From the NCBI GenBank assembly GCA_963807355.1, contig CAWEBX010000012.1:112840-176839 (forward strand): a DNA stretch of 64,000 nucleotides, given 5' to 3'. The notes under the pieces were generated by a model. The model was not told where the DNA came from. It searched no databases and was given only the letters and a program-made list of their open reading frames with translations. Positions 9,056 to 19,091 of the stretch are shown here, piece after piece. This DNA comes from Nitrobacter sp963807355 (lineage in GTDB: Bacteria; Pseudomonadota; Alphaproteobacteria; Rhizobiales; Xanthobacteraceae). How positions within the stretch are numbered: position 1 is the first letter of the stretch; each line of letters begins with the position of its first letter. The translations under genes and the position numbers were made by a program.

Positions 9056-9649
9056 TTGAGCCAGAACCCGATCGCAACCCATTTTCAGCAATCGCTGACG
9101 GCCCTCCAGCGCGCAGCCAATGACACGGCGTTGCTCGCAGTCGTAAGCGACATTGCTGTCACGATCATCGACGCGCTCCGTTCCGGAAATAAAGTGCTTC
9201 TGATCGGAAACGGCGGAAGCGCCGCCGACGCCCAACACATCGCCTCGGAAATCGTCGGGCGTTACAGGAAAGAACGGCCCGGCTACGCCGCCATCGCCCT
9301 GACGACCGATACGTCCGCGCTCACCGCTATCTCCAACGACTACGGATTCGAGCAGATTTTCGCCCGGCAGATCGAGAGTCTGGGCCGACCTGGCGACGTG
9401 CTTCTGGCGCTGTCCACCTCGGGACGCTCCCCAAACATCCTCGCTGCCCTATCCGCCGCGCGACGGCTCGGACTTGTCACCGTCGGTTTTACTGGCCTCA
9501 AAGGGCAAAGCCTGCACGAGATCTGCGACCGCCTTCTCGTTGCGCCGAGCGACGACACCCCGGTGATTCAGCAGATCCACATGACCGCGGCTCACGCGAT
9601 CTGCGATAACGTCGAGCGCGCACTGGCGGACAGAGTCGAAGAAAAGTGA
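9056..9649 (+). CDS. gmhA: Phosphoheptose isomerase
   Basis: Converts sedoheptulose-7-phosphate to D-glycero-D-manno-heptose-7-phosphate, the first committed step to ADP-heptose. It is a 197-residue SIS-domain protein with the phosphosugar loop IGNGGSAADAQH (50-61), LSTSGRSPN around residue 121 and a C-terminal HMTAAHAICDNVE. The start is a TTG at 9056, supported by AAAGGTG about 6 nt upstream and because translation starts at the normal family position. Its stop overlaps the gmhB start (GTGA), so the two are translationally coupled. Confidence 0.95.
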   Translation: MSQNPIATHFQQSLTALQRAANDTALLAVVSDIAVTIIDALRSGNKVLLIGNGGSAADAQHIASEIVGRYRKERPGYAAIALTTDTSALTAISNDYGFEQIFARQIESLGRPGDVLLALSTSGRSPNILAALSAARRLGLVTVGFTGLKGQSLHEICDRLLVAPSDDTPVIQQIHMTAAHAICDNVERALADRVEEK

Positions 9650-10200
9650 ACGGCGCCGTTAAAGCTCCGGCTGGCAGGCCCGCGGCATTCCTGGATCGCG
9701 ACGGCGTCATCAATCATGACGACAGCTATATCGGTACACGCGATCGCATTCGCTGGATGCCCGGCGTCGCCAGGGCGATACAGCGGCTGAACGAGGCCGG
9801 CTATTTCGTTTTCATCTTCACCAATCAATCCGGTGTCGCACGCGGCTTCTTCAGCGAGGATGATGTTCGTAATCTGCACCTGTGGATGCAGTCCCATCTA
9901 GCGTCGCAGGGCGCGCGGATCGACGACTTCAGATATTGCCCGCACCATCCCGACGGCAGCGTCGCCAGATATCTGGAAGATCATCGCTGGCGCAAACCGA
10001 AGCCCGGCATGATCCTCGACCTGATGCAGCATTGGCCGGTGCGGCAACACGGCAGCTTTGCCATCGGCGACCGCGAGAGCGATATCGAAGCTGCTGCCGG
10101 TGCTGGCATTCCGGGCTTCCTGTTCACAGGCGGCGACCTCGACGCATTCGTCGCGCGGGTGCTTGCAGAGATATCCGGTGCAATCACGCCACGTGCCTAA
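9646..10200 (+). CDS. gmhB: D-glycero-D-manno-heptose 1,7-bisphosphate 7-phosphatase
   Basis: HAD-superfamily IIIA phosphatase of 184 residues that removes the 7-phosphate in the ADP-heptose pathway. The nucleophile motif FLDRDGVIN has D17 and D19, the threonine/serine loop FTNQSGVARG follows, the zinc-loop-like CPHHPDG is near residue 104, and GDRESDIEAA supplies the last acidic residues. The start is GTG 9646, overlapping the gmhA stop. Its TAA (10198-10200) overlaps the opposite-strand stop of waaC (10197-10199), so the two genes converge with no spacer. Confidence 0.94.
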   Translation: MNGAVKAPAGRPAAFLDRDGVINHDDSYIGTRDRIRWMPGVARAIQRLNEAGYFVFIFTNQSGVARGFFSEDDVRNLHLWMQSHLASQGARIDDFRYCPHHPDGSVARYLEDHRWRKPKPGMILDLMQHWPVRQHGSFAIGDRESDIEAAAGAGIPGFLFTGGDLDAFVARVLAEISGAITPRA

Positions 10201-11141
10201 GCAAGCAATCGCTCCGCGGCATCGATCACTTGCCCCGCGGAAGGCGGACCGTTCTTGCCGCCTAGAACCGCCATGCGGCCGCTGCCGACAGGCCCGGTCA
10301 GGCCCGGATCGGTGCTGACATAGATGCCGACGAGCGGAACGCGATACGCCGCCGCAAGATGCATAAGGCCGGTATCGACGCCGATCACCAACGCCGCATT
10401 GCCGATCATCTGCGCGGTCAGATCGAGACTCTGGCGCGGCTGGACACGACTGCCCGCGATGTCTCCCGACAGCCGCTCGGATAACAGACGTTCGGCCTCG
10501 GTGCCCCACGGAAGCACGGTCTGCAATCCGTTCGCACTCAGCCAGCGGCCGGTTTCGATCCAGCCCTCCGCACGCCACGTTTTCGAGAGCCGGGAGGTGC
10601 CGTGAAGCAAGACTGCATAGGGCTGACCACCCGTCCGCATGAACGGGAGCAGACCGTAGTCAACGTCGTGGGGCGACTGATATCCGAGCGACAGACCGGT
10701 CAGGATCCGGTTGCGCGTCACCGCGTGGAGATTGCGCCCTACCGCGTGCGTGACGTCGTAAAATCGCGCGGCTAAGGGCTCGCGGATGCTACGACCGTCA
10801 TAACCGTGGCGCTCGCCGCGCGCGACGCGCGCCATGATCGCCGAGCGGATCAGGCCCTGAGTATCGATCACCTTGTCGAACGATCGTTCGCGAAGCCTCG
10901 CCCGGAACTTGGCGATCTCGCGCCATGTGACGCCAGCACCAAGTTGCGAACGCCAGCGCCGCGTCGCGACAGGAATGATGTCGGCGACCGACGGGTGCAG
11001 CCGCACCAGCGGCGCGAACGATTCCTCGACCAGCCACGTCAGCCGCAACTGCGGACATGCACGGGTCGCGTCGACGATCGCTGGCATCTGATGCACGACG
11101 TCGCCGAGCGAGGATGTCTTGATGATGAGAATGTCGGTCAT
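10197..11141 (-). CDS. waaC: LPS heptosyltransferase I
   Basis: Glycosyltransferase family 9 enzyme, about 314 residues, that transfers the first L,D-heptose to Kdo. The N-terminus MTDILIIKTSSLGDVVHQMP is diagnostic, and the donor-binding half has LPWGTEAER and GVDTGLMHLAAAY. Upstream in-frame codons to 11192 exist but precede the conserved N-terminus, so I placed the start at ATG 11141. Unlike waaF it is intact. It is divergent from galE across a 186-nt spacer and converges on gmhB with overlapping stop codons. Confidence 0.93.
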   Translation of the reverse strand: MTDILIIKTSSLGDVVHQMPAIVDATRACPQLRLTWLVEESFAPLVRLHPSVADIIPVATRRWRSQLGAGVTWREIAKFRARLRERSFDKVIDTQGLIRSAIMARVARGERHGYDGRSIREPLAARFYDVTHAVGRNLHAVTRNRILTGLSLGYQSPHDVDYGLLPFMRTGGQPYAVLLHGTSRLSKTWRAEGWIETGRWLSANGLQTVLPWGTEAERLLSERLSGDIAGSRVQPRQSLDLTAQMIGNAALVIGVDTGLMHLAAAYRVPLVGIYVSTDPGLTGPVGSGRMAVLGGKNGPPSAGQVIDAAERLLA

Positions 11142-11327
11142 CGACGGCCGCAGCTGCTCAAAGAAAGACCGGTTCCCGTTACAGTTTGGCAACCATAATG
11201 TCGAATCCCGAGATCAGACGGACGAAAACTGGTCGTTCACGGTCATGCTATACGGCAATTCCATTCTTTTGTGGGACACTTCGGCGACCGCGGTACCCGC
11301 CGCACACTTTGGTACAAAGGAGCAGAT

Positions 11328-12338
11328 ATGACCGTGCTTGTCACCGGTGGAGCCGGCTACATCGGCAGTCATATGGTGCTCGCGCTGGCTGAGGCCGGCG
11401 AGAACGTCGTCGTGATCGACAACCTGTCCACCGGATTCTCGTCGGCGCTCCCCGAGGGCGTACCGCTGTTTATCGGTGACGCCGGAGACGAAAATCTCGT
11501 CGAGAACGTCATCGCCCAGAACGGCATCGAAAGCATCATTCACTTTGCGGGTTCCGTGGTGGTGCCCGAGTCGATGCGCGATCCGCTCGCCTACTATCGT
11601 AACAACACGATGACGACTCGCAGCCTTCTGAACGCCGCCGTCAGATGCGGGGTCAACCGCTTCATCTTTTCGTCAACCGCCGCAGTCTACGGCAATCCCG
11701 ACCGGATGCCGGTTCCTGAAGAAGCGCCGACCCGGCCGCTCTCTCCTTACGGGTCATCGAAGCTGATGACGGAGATCATGCTGCACGATGTCGCGACCGC
11801 ACATGGCATGAGCTATGTGGTGCTGCGCTACTTCAATGTCGCGGGCGCCGACCCTCAGGCGCGTATCGGCCTCTCGACCGCGGGCGCCACGCACCTGCTG
11901 AAAATCGCAGTCGAAGCCGCGACCGGGCAGCGCGCCAAGATCGACGTGTTCGGCACCGACTATCCGACGCCGGACGGAAGCTGCATTCGCGACTTCATTC
12001 ATGTCAGCGATCTGGCGCAAGCCCATCGCGCCGCGCTGACCTACCTGCAAAACGGCGGACACTCGACCACGCTGAATTGCGGATATGGACGCGGCTACTC
12101 CGTTCTGGAAACGATCGAAGCGGTCCGCCGGGTCTGCGGCCGCAACTTCGCGGTTCACTATTCCGACCGCCGCCCCGGCGATATCATGACCATGATCGCC
12201 GACACGAGCCGGATTCGCGCGGCGCTCGACTGGACGCCGCAATACGACGACCTCGCGACCATCGCCGCGCACGCGCTGGCGTGGGAAGAAAAGCTGGCGG
12301 GACGACAAGTCTCGGAGGCGCTCGCGGCATCAGCCTGA
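11328..12338 (+). CDS. galE: UDP-glucose 4-epimerase
   Basis: Interconverts UDP-glucose and UDP-galactose for polysaccharide synthesis. It has 336 residues, with the NAD motif GGAGYIG at residues 7-13, SSTAAVYG near 115-122, catalytic YGSSK at 141-145, and FNVAGADP and GYGRGYSVLE further on. The ATG at 11328 has AAAGGAG about 7 nt upstream. An in-frame start at 11271 is discarded because it precedes the conserved N-terminus. A terminator follows immediately, so galE is probably the last gene of its transcript. Confidence 0.95.
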   Translation: MTVLVTGGAGYIGSHMVLALAEAGENVVVIDNLSTGFSSALPEGVPLFIGDAGDENLVENVIAQNGIESIIHFAGSVVVPESMRDPLAYYRNNTMTTRSLLNAAVRCGVNRFIFSSTAAVYGNPDRMPVPEEAPTRPLSPYGSSKLMTEIMLHDVATAHGMSYVVLRYFNVAGADPQARIGLSTAGATHLLKIAVEAATGQRAKIDVFGTDYPTPDGSCIRDFIHVSDLAQAHRAALTYLQNGGHSTTLNCGYGRGYSVLETIEAVRRVCGRNFAVHYSDRRPGDIMTMIADTSRIRAALDWTPQYDDLATIAAHALAWEEKLAGRQVSEALAASA

Positions 12339-12339
12339 C

Positions 12340-12361
12340 AAACCGGGCGAAACCCGGTTTT
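12340..12361 (+). terminator. Intrinsic terminator after galE
   Basis: An 8-bp stem AAACCGGG/CCCGGTTT with a 5-nt loop starts 2 nt after the galE stop and runs into TTTTCGCTT. Confidence 0.75.
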
Positions 12362-12457
12362 CGCTTGAAAAAGGCTGCTATTGCGGGCATTGAGTTGGAG
12401 CTTTCGCAATACCCTGACGCGCGGGCGACCGCCGATTCACGGCGTCAACGGAACGCG

Positions 12458-14266
12458 ATGACCGAAACTCCGAAGAAAATTACCGACGATCCCTATGGCG
12501 CGGCCGTCCTCATCCGCCGCCTGATCACGGAACAGGGCATGGCCTATTGGCGGCGCTACCTCGCCGCATTTGCGCTGATGGCCGTCTCCGCGGCGGCGAC
12601 GGCGACCTCGGCCTACCTGCTCGGCGAAGTCATCAATCAGGCTTATGTGGACCGCAACGTCCACGGCATTTTCATGTTGTCGATTGTGGTGCTCGTCATC
12701 TTCGTGGTCAAGGGTGCGGCGACCTACGGTCATTCCGTGATCCTGTCCCGGATCAGCAACGCCATTCTCGCCAATAATCAGCGCCGCTTGTTTGCGAAGC
12801 TGATGAGCGAGAGCATCGGCTATTTCTCGCAGCGACATTCATCGGAGTTTCTCGCGCGGCTCACGGCCGGCGCGACATCGGTCACCCAGGTGCTTAACCT
12901 GCTGATCAACGCCGTGGGTCGCGATCTTTTGTCGTTGATCGCGCTCGTCGTCGTGATGGTGATGCAGGATCCGTATATGTCGCTGCTTGGCGCGCTGGTG
13001 GCGCCGCCCGCGATGATCGTGCTGCGCAAGCTGGTCAAGCGCATCAAGGGGCTGGCGCACGTCCAGTTCCACGGCACCGCCGACATCATGGAGACGATGC
13101 AGGAGTCGCTGCAAGGTATTCGGACCGTCAAAGCATTCACGCTCGAACAGACCATGCGCGAGCGGATCGACGCCAGCATCGCCGCGGTGGAGCAGACCAA
13201 CAACAAGATGGCGCGGGTTTCGAATTGCGCCAGCCCGCTGATGGAAACGCTTGGCGGTTTCGCCATCGCGGGCGCGCTGATGTATGGCGGCTATCGCGTC
13301 GTCGCCATGGGCGCGACGCCAGGCCAGTTCTTTTCGTTCCTCGCAGCCTTTCTCTTGGCCTATGAGCCGGCGAAGCGGCTGGCCCGTCTCAACATCGAAC
13401 TTAACAGCAGCCTGATCGGCGCGCGGAAGCTGATTGAAATCGTGGACAGCCCCGCCAGCGAGCCGGACGACAGTGACAAGCCCGCTCTGCAATTGACTGA
13501 CGCGCGCGTCGAGTTGCGGGATGTCACGTTCGCCTATCGCGCCGACGAGCCCGTGCTCAAGCGCATGAACTTCGTCGCCGAGCCGGGCAAGATGACGGCG
13601 TTGGTCGGCCCGTCGGGCGGCGGAAAATCCACCGTGCTGGCGCTCCTGCTGCGCCTGTATGAGGTCACCGACGGCGACATCCTGATCGATGGGCAGGTCA
13701 TCTCCGGCGTATCGCGCACATCGCTGCGTCAGCAGACCGCCTATGTCGGCCAGGACGTTTACCTGTTCCGCGCCACCATCCGCGAGAACATTGCGTTCGG
13801 CCGCCCCGGTGCCAGCGAGGACGAGATCGTCGCGGCGGCGAAAGCCGCCTGCGCCCACGACTTCATCATGAGCTTTCCGCTCGGCTACGATACTCCTGTG
13901 GGCGAGCACGGCACCCAGCTCTCCGGCGGGCAACGCCAACGCATCGCCGTGGCGCGCGCGCTCATCAAGGACGCGCCGATCATCCTGCTGGACGAGGCCA
14001 CCGCCGCACTCGATTCGGAATCCGAAAAGCAGGTGCAGGAAGCGATCGAGCATCTGTGCCGCAATCGCACCACGATCGTGATCGCGCACCGCCTGCACAC
14101 CATCATGCATGCCGACGCCATTCTTGTGATCGAGAACGGCGAGATCGTCGAGCGCGGGCGCCACGACGACCTGCTGCGGAGCGGCGGACGCTATGCTTCG
14201 TTCTTCCGCCTGCAGCATCGTGAGACAGCGCCGCTGACGCTGGCCCCCTTGAGCGCGTCAGCGTAA
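12458..14266 (+). CDS. ABC exporter, fused permease and ATPase (MsbA-like)
   Basis: A 602-residue half-transporter. Residues about 30-330 hold six membrane helices of the type-I exporter fold. The nucleotide-binding domain has Walker A GPSGGGKST (about 384), signature LSGGQRQR (about 488), Walker B IILLDEATAALD (about 508) and the switch HRLHT. The nearest functional group is the MsbA/lipid-A-core flippase class, and the LPS gene neighbourhood supports that, but substrate cannot be proved from sequence. The start at ATG 12458 (MTETPKK) follows the galE terminator. An upstream in-frame opening through galE is discarded. Confidence 0.85.
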   Translation: MTETPKKITDDPYGAAVLIRRLITEQGMAYWRRYLAAFALMAVSAAATATSAYLLGEVINQAYVDRNVHGIFMLSIVVLVIFVVKGAATYGHSVILSRISNAILANNQRRLFAKLMSESIGYFSQRHSSEFLARLTAGATSVTQVLNLLINAVGRDLLSLIALVVVMVMQDPYMSLLGALVAPPAMIVLRKLVKRIKGLAHVQFHGTADIMETMQESLQGIRTVKAFTLEQTMRERIDASIAAVEQTNNKMARVSNCASPLMETLGGFAIAGALMYGGYRVVAMGATPGQFFSFLAAFLLAYEPAKRLARLNIELNSSLIGARKLIEIVDSPASEPDDSDKPALQLTDARVELRDVTFAYRADEPVLKRMNFVAEPGKMTALVGPSGGGKSTVLALLLRLYEVTDGDILIDGQVISGVSRTSLRQQTAYVGQDVYLFRATIRENIAFGRPGASEDEIVAAAKAACAHDFIMSFPLGYDTPVGEHGTQLSGGQRQRIAVARALIKDAPIILLDEATAALDSESEKQVQEAIEHLCRNRTTIVIAHRLHTIMHADAILVIENGEIVERGRHDDLLRSGGRYASFFRLQHRETAPLTLAPLSASA

Positions 14267-14330
14267 GCTCATTACGATTGTCCGCAATGACGATCTCGTC
14301 GCGCCAGCGCAGGCAGAGCGGAGAGTCCGC

Positions 14331-15035
14331 ATGAGCGTATTGCCGTTCGTGATTCCACAGCCACCCCAACCCGTCATCGCGGTCGCAGGCTTCGACAGAT
14401 TTTTTCCGGTCCGCCGCATCTGGTGCGTCGGCCGCAACTACCTCGACCATGTCCGCGAGTTGGGCCACGACGAGCGCGCGCCGCCGTTCTTCTTCGCCAA
14501 ACACGCCGACATGATCGACGCCGACGGCGCGATCATCCCCTACCCGCCTCTCACCCGTGATCTGCATCACGAAGTCGAACTGATCGTCGCGATGAAGAGC
14601 GGAGGCTTGCGCATCCCCGCCAACACCGCGCTCGATCACGTCTACGGCTACGCCGTCGGCATCGACCTCACCCGGCGCGACCTGCAAAACGCCGCGCGCG
14701 AAAAGAAGCAGCCCTGGGAAATCGCAAAATCGTTCGATCACGCTGCGCCCTGCAGCGCTCTGCAACCCGCCGCCAAGATCGGGCATCCGTCGAAGGGCCA
14801 CATCTGGCTCGCGGTCAATGGCAAGGAAACCCAATCCGACGATCTCGCGCAGATGATCTGGAATGTGCCGGAGATCATCGCGCAGCTCTCGCAACAGGTC
14901 GCGCTTGACGCCGGCGACATCATCATGACCGGCACGCCAGCCGGCGTCTCCCCCCTTCAGCCGGGCGATCACGTCGAATGCGGCTGCGACGGCGTTGGAA
15001 CGCTGGCAGTGACGATCGGCCAGCCAGCCGCTTGA
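14331..15035 (+). CDS. Fumarylacetoacetate hydrolase (FAH) family protein
   Basis: A 234-residue single-domain FAH protein. It begins its core with VGRNYLDHVRELG, carries the metal-binding acidic pair in HHEVELIV, then KSFD, GVDL/GIDLT-type and GDIIMTGTPAGVSPL motifs. Relatives hydrolyse acylpyruvates or decarboxylate oxaloacetate, so the substrate here is open. ATG 14331 has GGAGAG 7 nt upstream. It converges on ligA with a 38-nt gap and has no link to the LPS genes except position. Confidence 0.88.
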   Translation: MSVLPFVIPQPPQPVIAVAGFDRFFPVRRIWCVGRNYLDHVRELGHDERAPPFFFAKHADMIDADGAIIPYPPLTRDLHHEVELIVAMKSGGLRIPANTALDHVYGYAVGIDLTRRDLQNAAREKKQPWEIAKSFDHAAPCSALQPAAKIGHPSKGHIWLAVNGKETQSDDLAQMIWNVPEIIAQLSQQVALDAGDIIMTGTPAGVSPLQPGDHVECGCDGVGTLAVTIGQPAA

Positions 15036-15073
15036 GCGCCATCACGTCCCCGACACACCACTCGGGAAATCGC

Positions 15074-17225
15074 TTATCCCTCGATCAGTTGCAGCCACTC
15101 GTCTTCCGAAATCACTTTCACGCCGAACTTCTCGGCGTCCTTGAGTTTTGAGCCGGCTCCGGGACCAGCGACGACAAGATCGGTCTTCTTCGACACCGAG
15201 CTGGAAGTTTTCGCGCCCATGCGCTCAGCCGATGCCTTAGCCTCGTCGCGCGTGAATTTTTCCAGCGAACCCGTGAACACAACGGTCTTGCCGGCCACGG
15301 CCGAGTCGCTGCGGGCCTGCGCGACCGGCAGCACTTCGATCTCAGCGAGCAGATCGTTCAGCGCCTTGACGTTGCGCGTCTCAGCGAAGAACTCGACCAC
15401 CGCGTCGGCGACGATATCGCCGATGCCTCCGATGTTGTTGAGGTCGGCATAGGCTTCGGAATCATTGCCCGCTTCTGTCTGCGCCGCAGCGGCCTCCGCC
15501 ATGGTGCTGCGAAAATTCTCGATGCTGCCGTAATGCCGCGCCAGCAGCTTGGCGTTGCCCTCGCCGACATGGCGGATGCCGAGCGCGAAGATCAACCGGT
15601 TCAGTTCGATCTTGCGGCGAGCGTCGATCGCAGCGAACAGGTTGCGCACTGAGACCTCACCATAACCTTCGCGATCACGCAGCTTCTTTGTCGCGCGCGC
15701 GTCGTGCTTCTGCAGCGTGAAGATGTCGACCGGATGCATGATGAGGCCGTCGTCATAGAATTCCTGAATCTGCTTTTCGCCGAGACCGTCGATGTCGAAG
15801 GCAAGACGCGAGACGAAATGCTTGAGCCGCTCCACCGCCTGCGCCGGGCAGATCAGTGCTCCGGTGCAGCGGCGCACCGCCTCGCCCTCCTCGCGCACGG
15901 CGTGACTGCCGCAGATCGGACACTTGTGCGGAAACGCATACGGCTTGGCGCTCGTTGGCCGCTTGTCGATGACAACACTGACCACCTGCGGAATCACGTC
16001 ACCAGCGCGCTGCACCACCACGGTGTCGCCGACGCGAAGATCAACACCCTCGCGGATCGGCTGGCCGTCATTTCCAATGCCTTTAATGTAGTCCTCATTG
16101 TGCAGCGTCGCGTTTTGCACCACAACGCCGCCAACGGTGATGGGCTCAAGCCGCGCCACCGGCGTCATCGCGCCGGTGCGGCCGACCTGAATGTCGATGC
16201 CCTTGAGGATTGTGATTGCCTGCTCGGCAGCGAACTTGTGCGCAATCGCCCAACGCGGGCTTCGCGACACGAAGCCGAGCCGCTCCTGCCAGTCGAGCCG
16301 ATCGACCTTATAGACCACGCCATCGATGTCGTAGCCGAGCGTGGCGCGTTGCTCGCCGATACGGCGATAAAACGCCAGCACCTCCTCGACGCTGTGACAC
16401 AATTCGATCAGCGGATTGACGACGAATCCGACGTTCTTGAGCCACTCCAGCATGTCGCGTTGGGTGCCCGCGGGTCGGTCCGTCATTTCACCCCGGGCGT
16501 AGGCGAAGAACTTGAGCGGACGCGACGCGGTGATCGCGACATCCTTCTGGCGCAGCGAGCCCGCTGCCGAGTTGCGCGGGTTGGCGAACACGGTGTCGCC
16601 AGCCTCCTGCTGCTTTTTATTCAGCGCAAGAAAGTCCTGCTTCAGCATGTAGACTTCACCGCGTAGCTCGCAGGCGGCGGGAATGGCGTGAGCCTTTAGC
16701 GTCTGCGGCACGTCCTTGATAGTGCGGACATTGGCGGTGACATCCTCACCCGTGAAGCCATCGCCGCGCGTCGCCGCGCGCACCAGTTCGCCGCGCTCGT
16801 AACGAAGCGATAGCGACAGTCCGTCGATCTTCGGCTCGGCGACGATGGCAGGAAATTCGTCCAAGCCGAGTTTCAAAAAACGGCGGATGCGTTCGACGAA
16901 TTCGGCGACCTCAGCCTCGCTGAAGGCATTGCCGAGCGACAGCATCGGCACTGCGTGCTGCACCTTCGCGAAGCCGCGCGCGGGGGCGGCCCCGACGGTC
17001 TGCGTGGGCGAGCTTGCAGTGACGAGGTCCGGAAAGCGGGCCTCGATCGCTTCGAGCCGCTGCCGCAGCGCGTCGTAGGTGGAGTTCTGAAATCGTCGGC
17101 GCGTCTTTTTGGTAATAACGCTCGTTATGCGTCTCGATCTCAAGCGAAAGCCGCTTGTGCTCAACCCGGGCCTGCGACCGGGTGAGGAGATCGACGGGCG
17201 GAGGCGTTTTGGGCTTTGCCGCCAC
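15074..17225 (-). CDS. ligA: NAD-dependent DNA ligase, interrupted by one frame change near the N-terminus
   Basis: Seals nicks in replication and repair using NAD. Two frames together give the whole protein. The first, from GTG 17225, carries VDLLTRSQARVEHKRL and the domain Ia NERYYQKDAPTIS. The second resumes at TYDALRQRLEAIEARFPDL and continues to the stop at 15074. The switch lies at about 17078-17088, where one extra base explains it. Downstream parts are complete: adenylation motif EPKIDGLSLSLRY, the OB-fold, a Cys4 zinc finger, helix-hairpin-helix repeats and a C-terminal BRCT domain. The start is 7 nt after the recN stop. Since ligA is normally essential, a sequence error is the simplest explanation. 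Confidence 0.93.
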
Positions 17226-17231
17226 AGCGAC

Positions 17232-18917
17232 TTATCCCGCCGCTTTCAACAGCCGGTCCGCGGCGGCGCGAGCCTCCGCGGTGATCTCGGCTCCGGCGAG
17301 CATCCGCGCGATCTCCTCGCGGCGGTGATCCTCAGCCAGCGTCGCAACACGCGTGGCGACGCGCTTGCCGCGATCCAGCGCATCCTTTGAAATAAGCAGA
17401 TGCTGGTCGGCCCGCACCGCGACCTGCGGCGCGTGCGTCACCGCCATCACCTGGACCTTGCCGGCAAGCCGCGCCAGCCGCGCGCCGATCGCGTCGGCCA
17501 CCGCACCGCCGACCCCAGTGTCGATCTCGTCGAACACCAGCGTCGGCGCCGAGCCCTTGTCAGAGAGCACCACCTTCAGCGCCAGCAGGAAGCGCGACAG
17601 TTCGCCTCCCGAGGCGACCTTCATCAGCGGTCCTGGTCGAGTGCCGGGATTGGTCTGCACCCAGAACTCGACGCGGTCGAAGCCTTGCGGTCCCGGTGCC
17701 GACGGGTCGGACTCGATCTGCGTGGAAAATCTGGCGCGCTCGAGTTTCAGCGGCGCAAGCTCGACGTTGACCGTCTTGTCGAGTTTGTCAGCAGCCTTCG
17801 TGCGCGCGGCCGAGAGTTTCGTCGCTGCCGCTGTATAACGTTTATCGGCGACGGCCGCCTCTTTTTCCAGAACGGTCAATCGATCCGCACCGGCATCAAT
17901 CAGCGCGACTTCCGCAGCGTATTTCTTGGCAAGCGCAGCCAGGCCATCGACCGGCGTCGCATATTTGCGCGACGCCGCGCGCAGCGCGAACAGCCGTTCC
18001 TCGATGCGCTCCAGCTCGGCCGGGTCGAAATCGGCGGCAACGAGCGCCGCCGCGAGATGCTGGCCTGCCTCCTCCAGCGCGTTGATAGCGGCATCGATAG
18101 CCCTGACCGCCGGCTCGACCAGTTGCGGCGAATTCGCGGCTCGCCGTTCCAGCCGCCGCACCGCAGCCGCTAGCACGCTCACCGGTGAGCCATGACCGCT
18201 GACGACGTCCTGCGCCTCGCGCAGGTCGGTTGCGATCTTTTCGCCCGCCATCATCGTGGCACGGCGTTCGGCAAGCGCGGTTTCCTCGCCGTCCTGCGGT
18301 GCGAGTTGTGTTAACTCGTCGGAGGCATGACGCAGAAACTCGGCCTCTCGCGCGGCGCGCTCCACGCCGGCGCGATGATCGTCAAGCGTCGCGCGGGCGC
18401 GGCGGCGAGCTTCCCACAACACCTCCAGCGCGGCGACTTCGGTGTCCAGCCCCGCGGAGGCATCGAGCAGCCGACGGTGGGTCGATGCATCGACCAGCGC
18501 CCGCTCGTCATGCTGGCCATGAATTTCCACCAGCGTCGCGCCTACCGCCTTCAAGGTCTGCACGCTGATCGCTTGATCATTGATGAAGGCTCGGGTGCGA
18601 CCGTCTGCGAGTTGAACCCGTCGAAGAATCATCTCGCCCGAATCGTCAGAAATAGAGCCGTCGATGCCATTGGCGGTAAGGATGACGCAGGCCGGATGGT
18701 TCTTGGGAACATCGAAGGTGGCCGTGACCTGACCCTGCTCCGCGCCGTGACGGACCAGCCCGGCATCGCCGCGACCGCCGAGCGCCAGCGCAAAGGCATC
18801 AAGCAGAATGGATTTTCCCGCGCCGGTCTCGCCGGTCAGCACCGCCAGACCGGAGGCGAACTCGATGTCGAGCCGCTCGATCAGGACGATGTCGCGGATC
18901 GAAAGGCGCGCAAGCAT
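17232..18917 (-). CDS. recN: DNA repair protein RecN
   Basis: SMC-like ATPase of 561 residues acting in double-strand-break repair. Walker A GETGAGKS is at residues 29-36 and EIHGQHDERALV near 131, a long coiled-coil arm fills the middle (about 150-370), and the C-terminal signature SGGELSRFLLALK is followed by Walker B LVFDEIDTGVGG and THAPQVA. The frame is intact. It directly precedes ligA (7 nt) and follows bamD after 174 nt, all on the minus strand. bamD-recN-ligA is an order I know from related alphaproteobacteria. Confidence 0.95.
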   Translation of the reverse strand: MLARLSIRDIVLIERLDIEFASGLAVLTGETGAGKSILLDAFALALGGRGDAGLVRHGAEQGQVTATFDVPKNHPACVILTANGIDGSISDDSGEMILRRVQLADGRTRAFINDQAISVQTLKAVGATLVEIHGQHDERALVDASTHRRLLDASAGLDTEVAALEVLWEARRRARATLDDHRAGVERAAREAEFLRHASDELTQLAPQDGEETALAERRATMMAGEKIATDLREAQDVVSGHGSPVSVLAAAVRRLERRAANSPQLVEPAVRAIDAAINALEEAGQHLAAALVAADFDPAELERIEERLFALRAASRKYATPVDGLAALAKKYAAEVALIDAGADRLTVLEKEAAVADKRYTAAATKLSAARTKAADKLDKTVNVELAPLKLERARFSTQIESDPSAPGPQGFDRVEFWVQTNPGTRPGPLMKVASGGELSRFLLALKVVLSDKGSAPTLVFDEIDTGVGGAVADAIGARLARLAGKVQVMAVTHAPQVAVRADQHLLISKDALDRGKRVATRVATLAEDHRREEIARMLAGAEITAEARAAADRLLKAAG

Positions 18918-19091
18918 AGGAGGCCGGTTCCTGCCAAAAGTCGTTGAGAGGTGCAGAGAAGCGTGGCACGGAGACTAGCGAAGTTCGGATCGCGAAACCA
19001 GAGCCGCGGATTGATAACGGCATCGGCAGCCCAAGGGGTGCCCTTCGATTCCGCATTCGCAACCGCATTCGCTGAAACGGCTTGGGAACGT

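Noticed and set aside
12839..14218. Long minus-strand frame opposite the ABC exporter
   Set aside because: His/Asp/Gln/Arg-rich shadow translation; the plus-strand ABC motifs are unambiguous.
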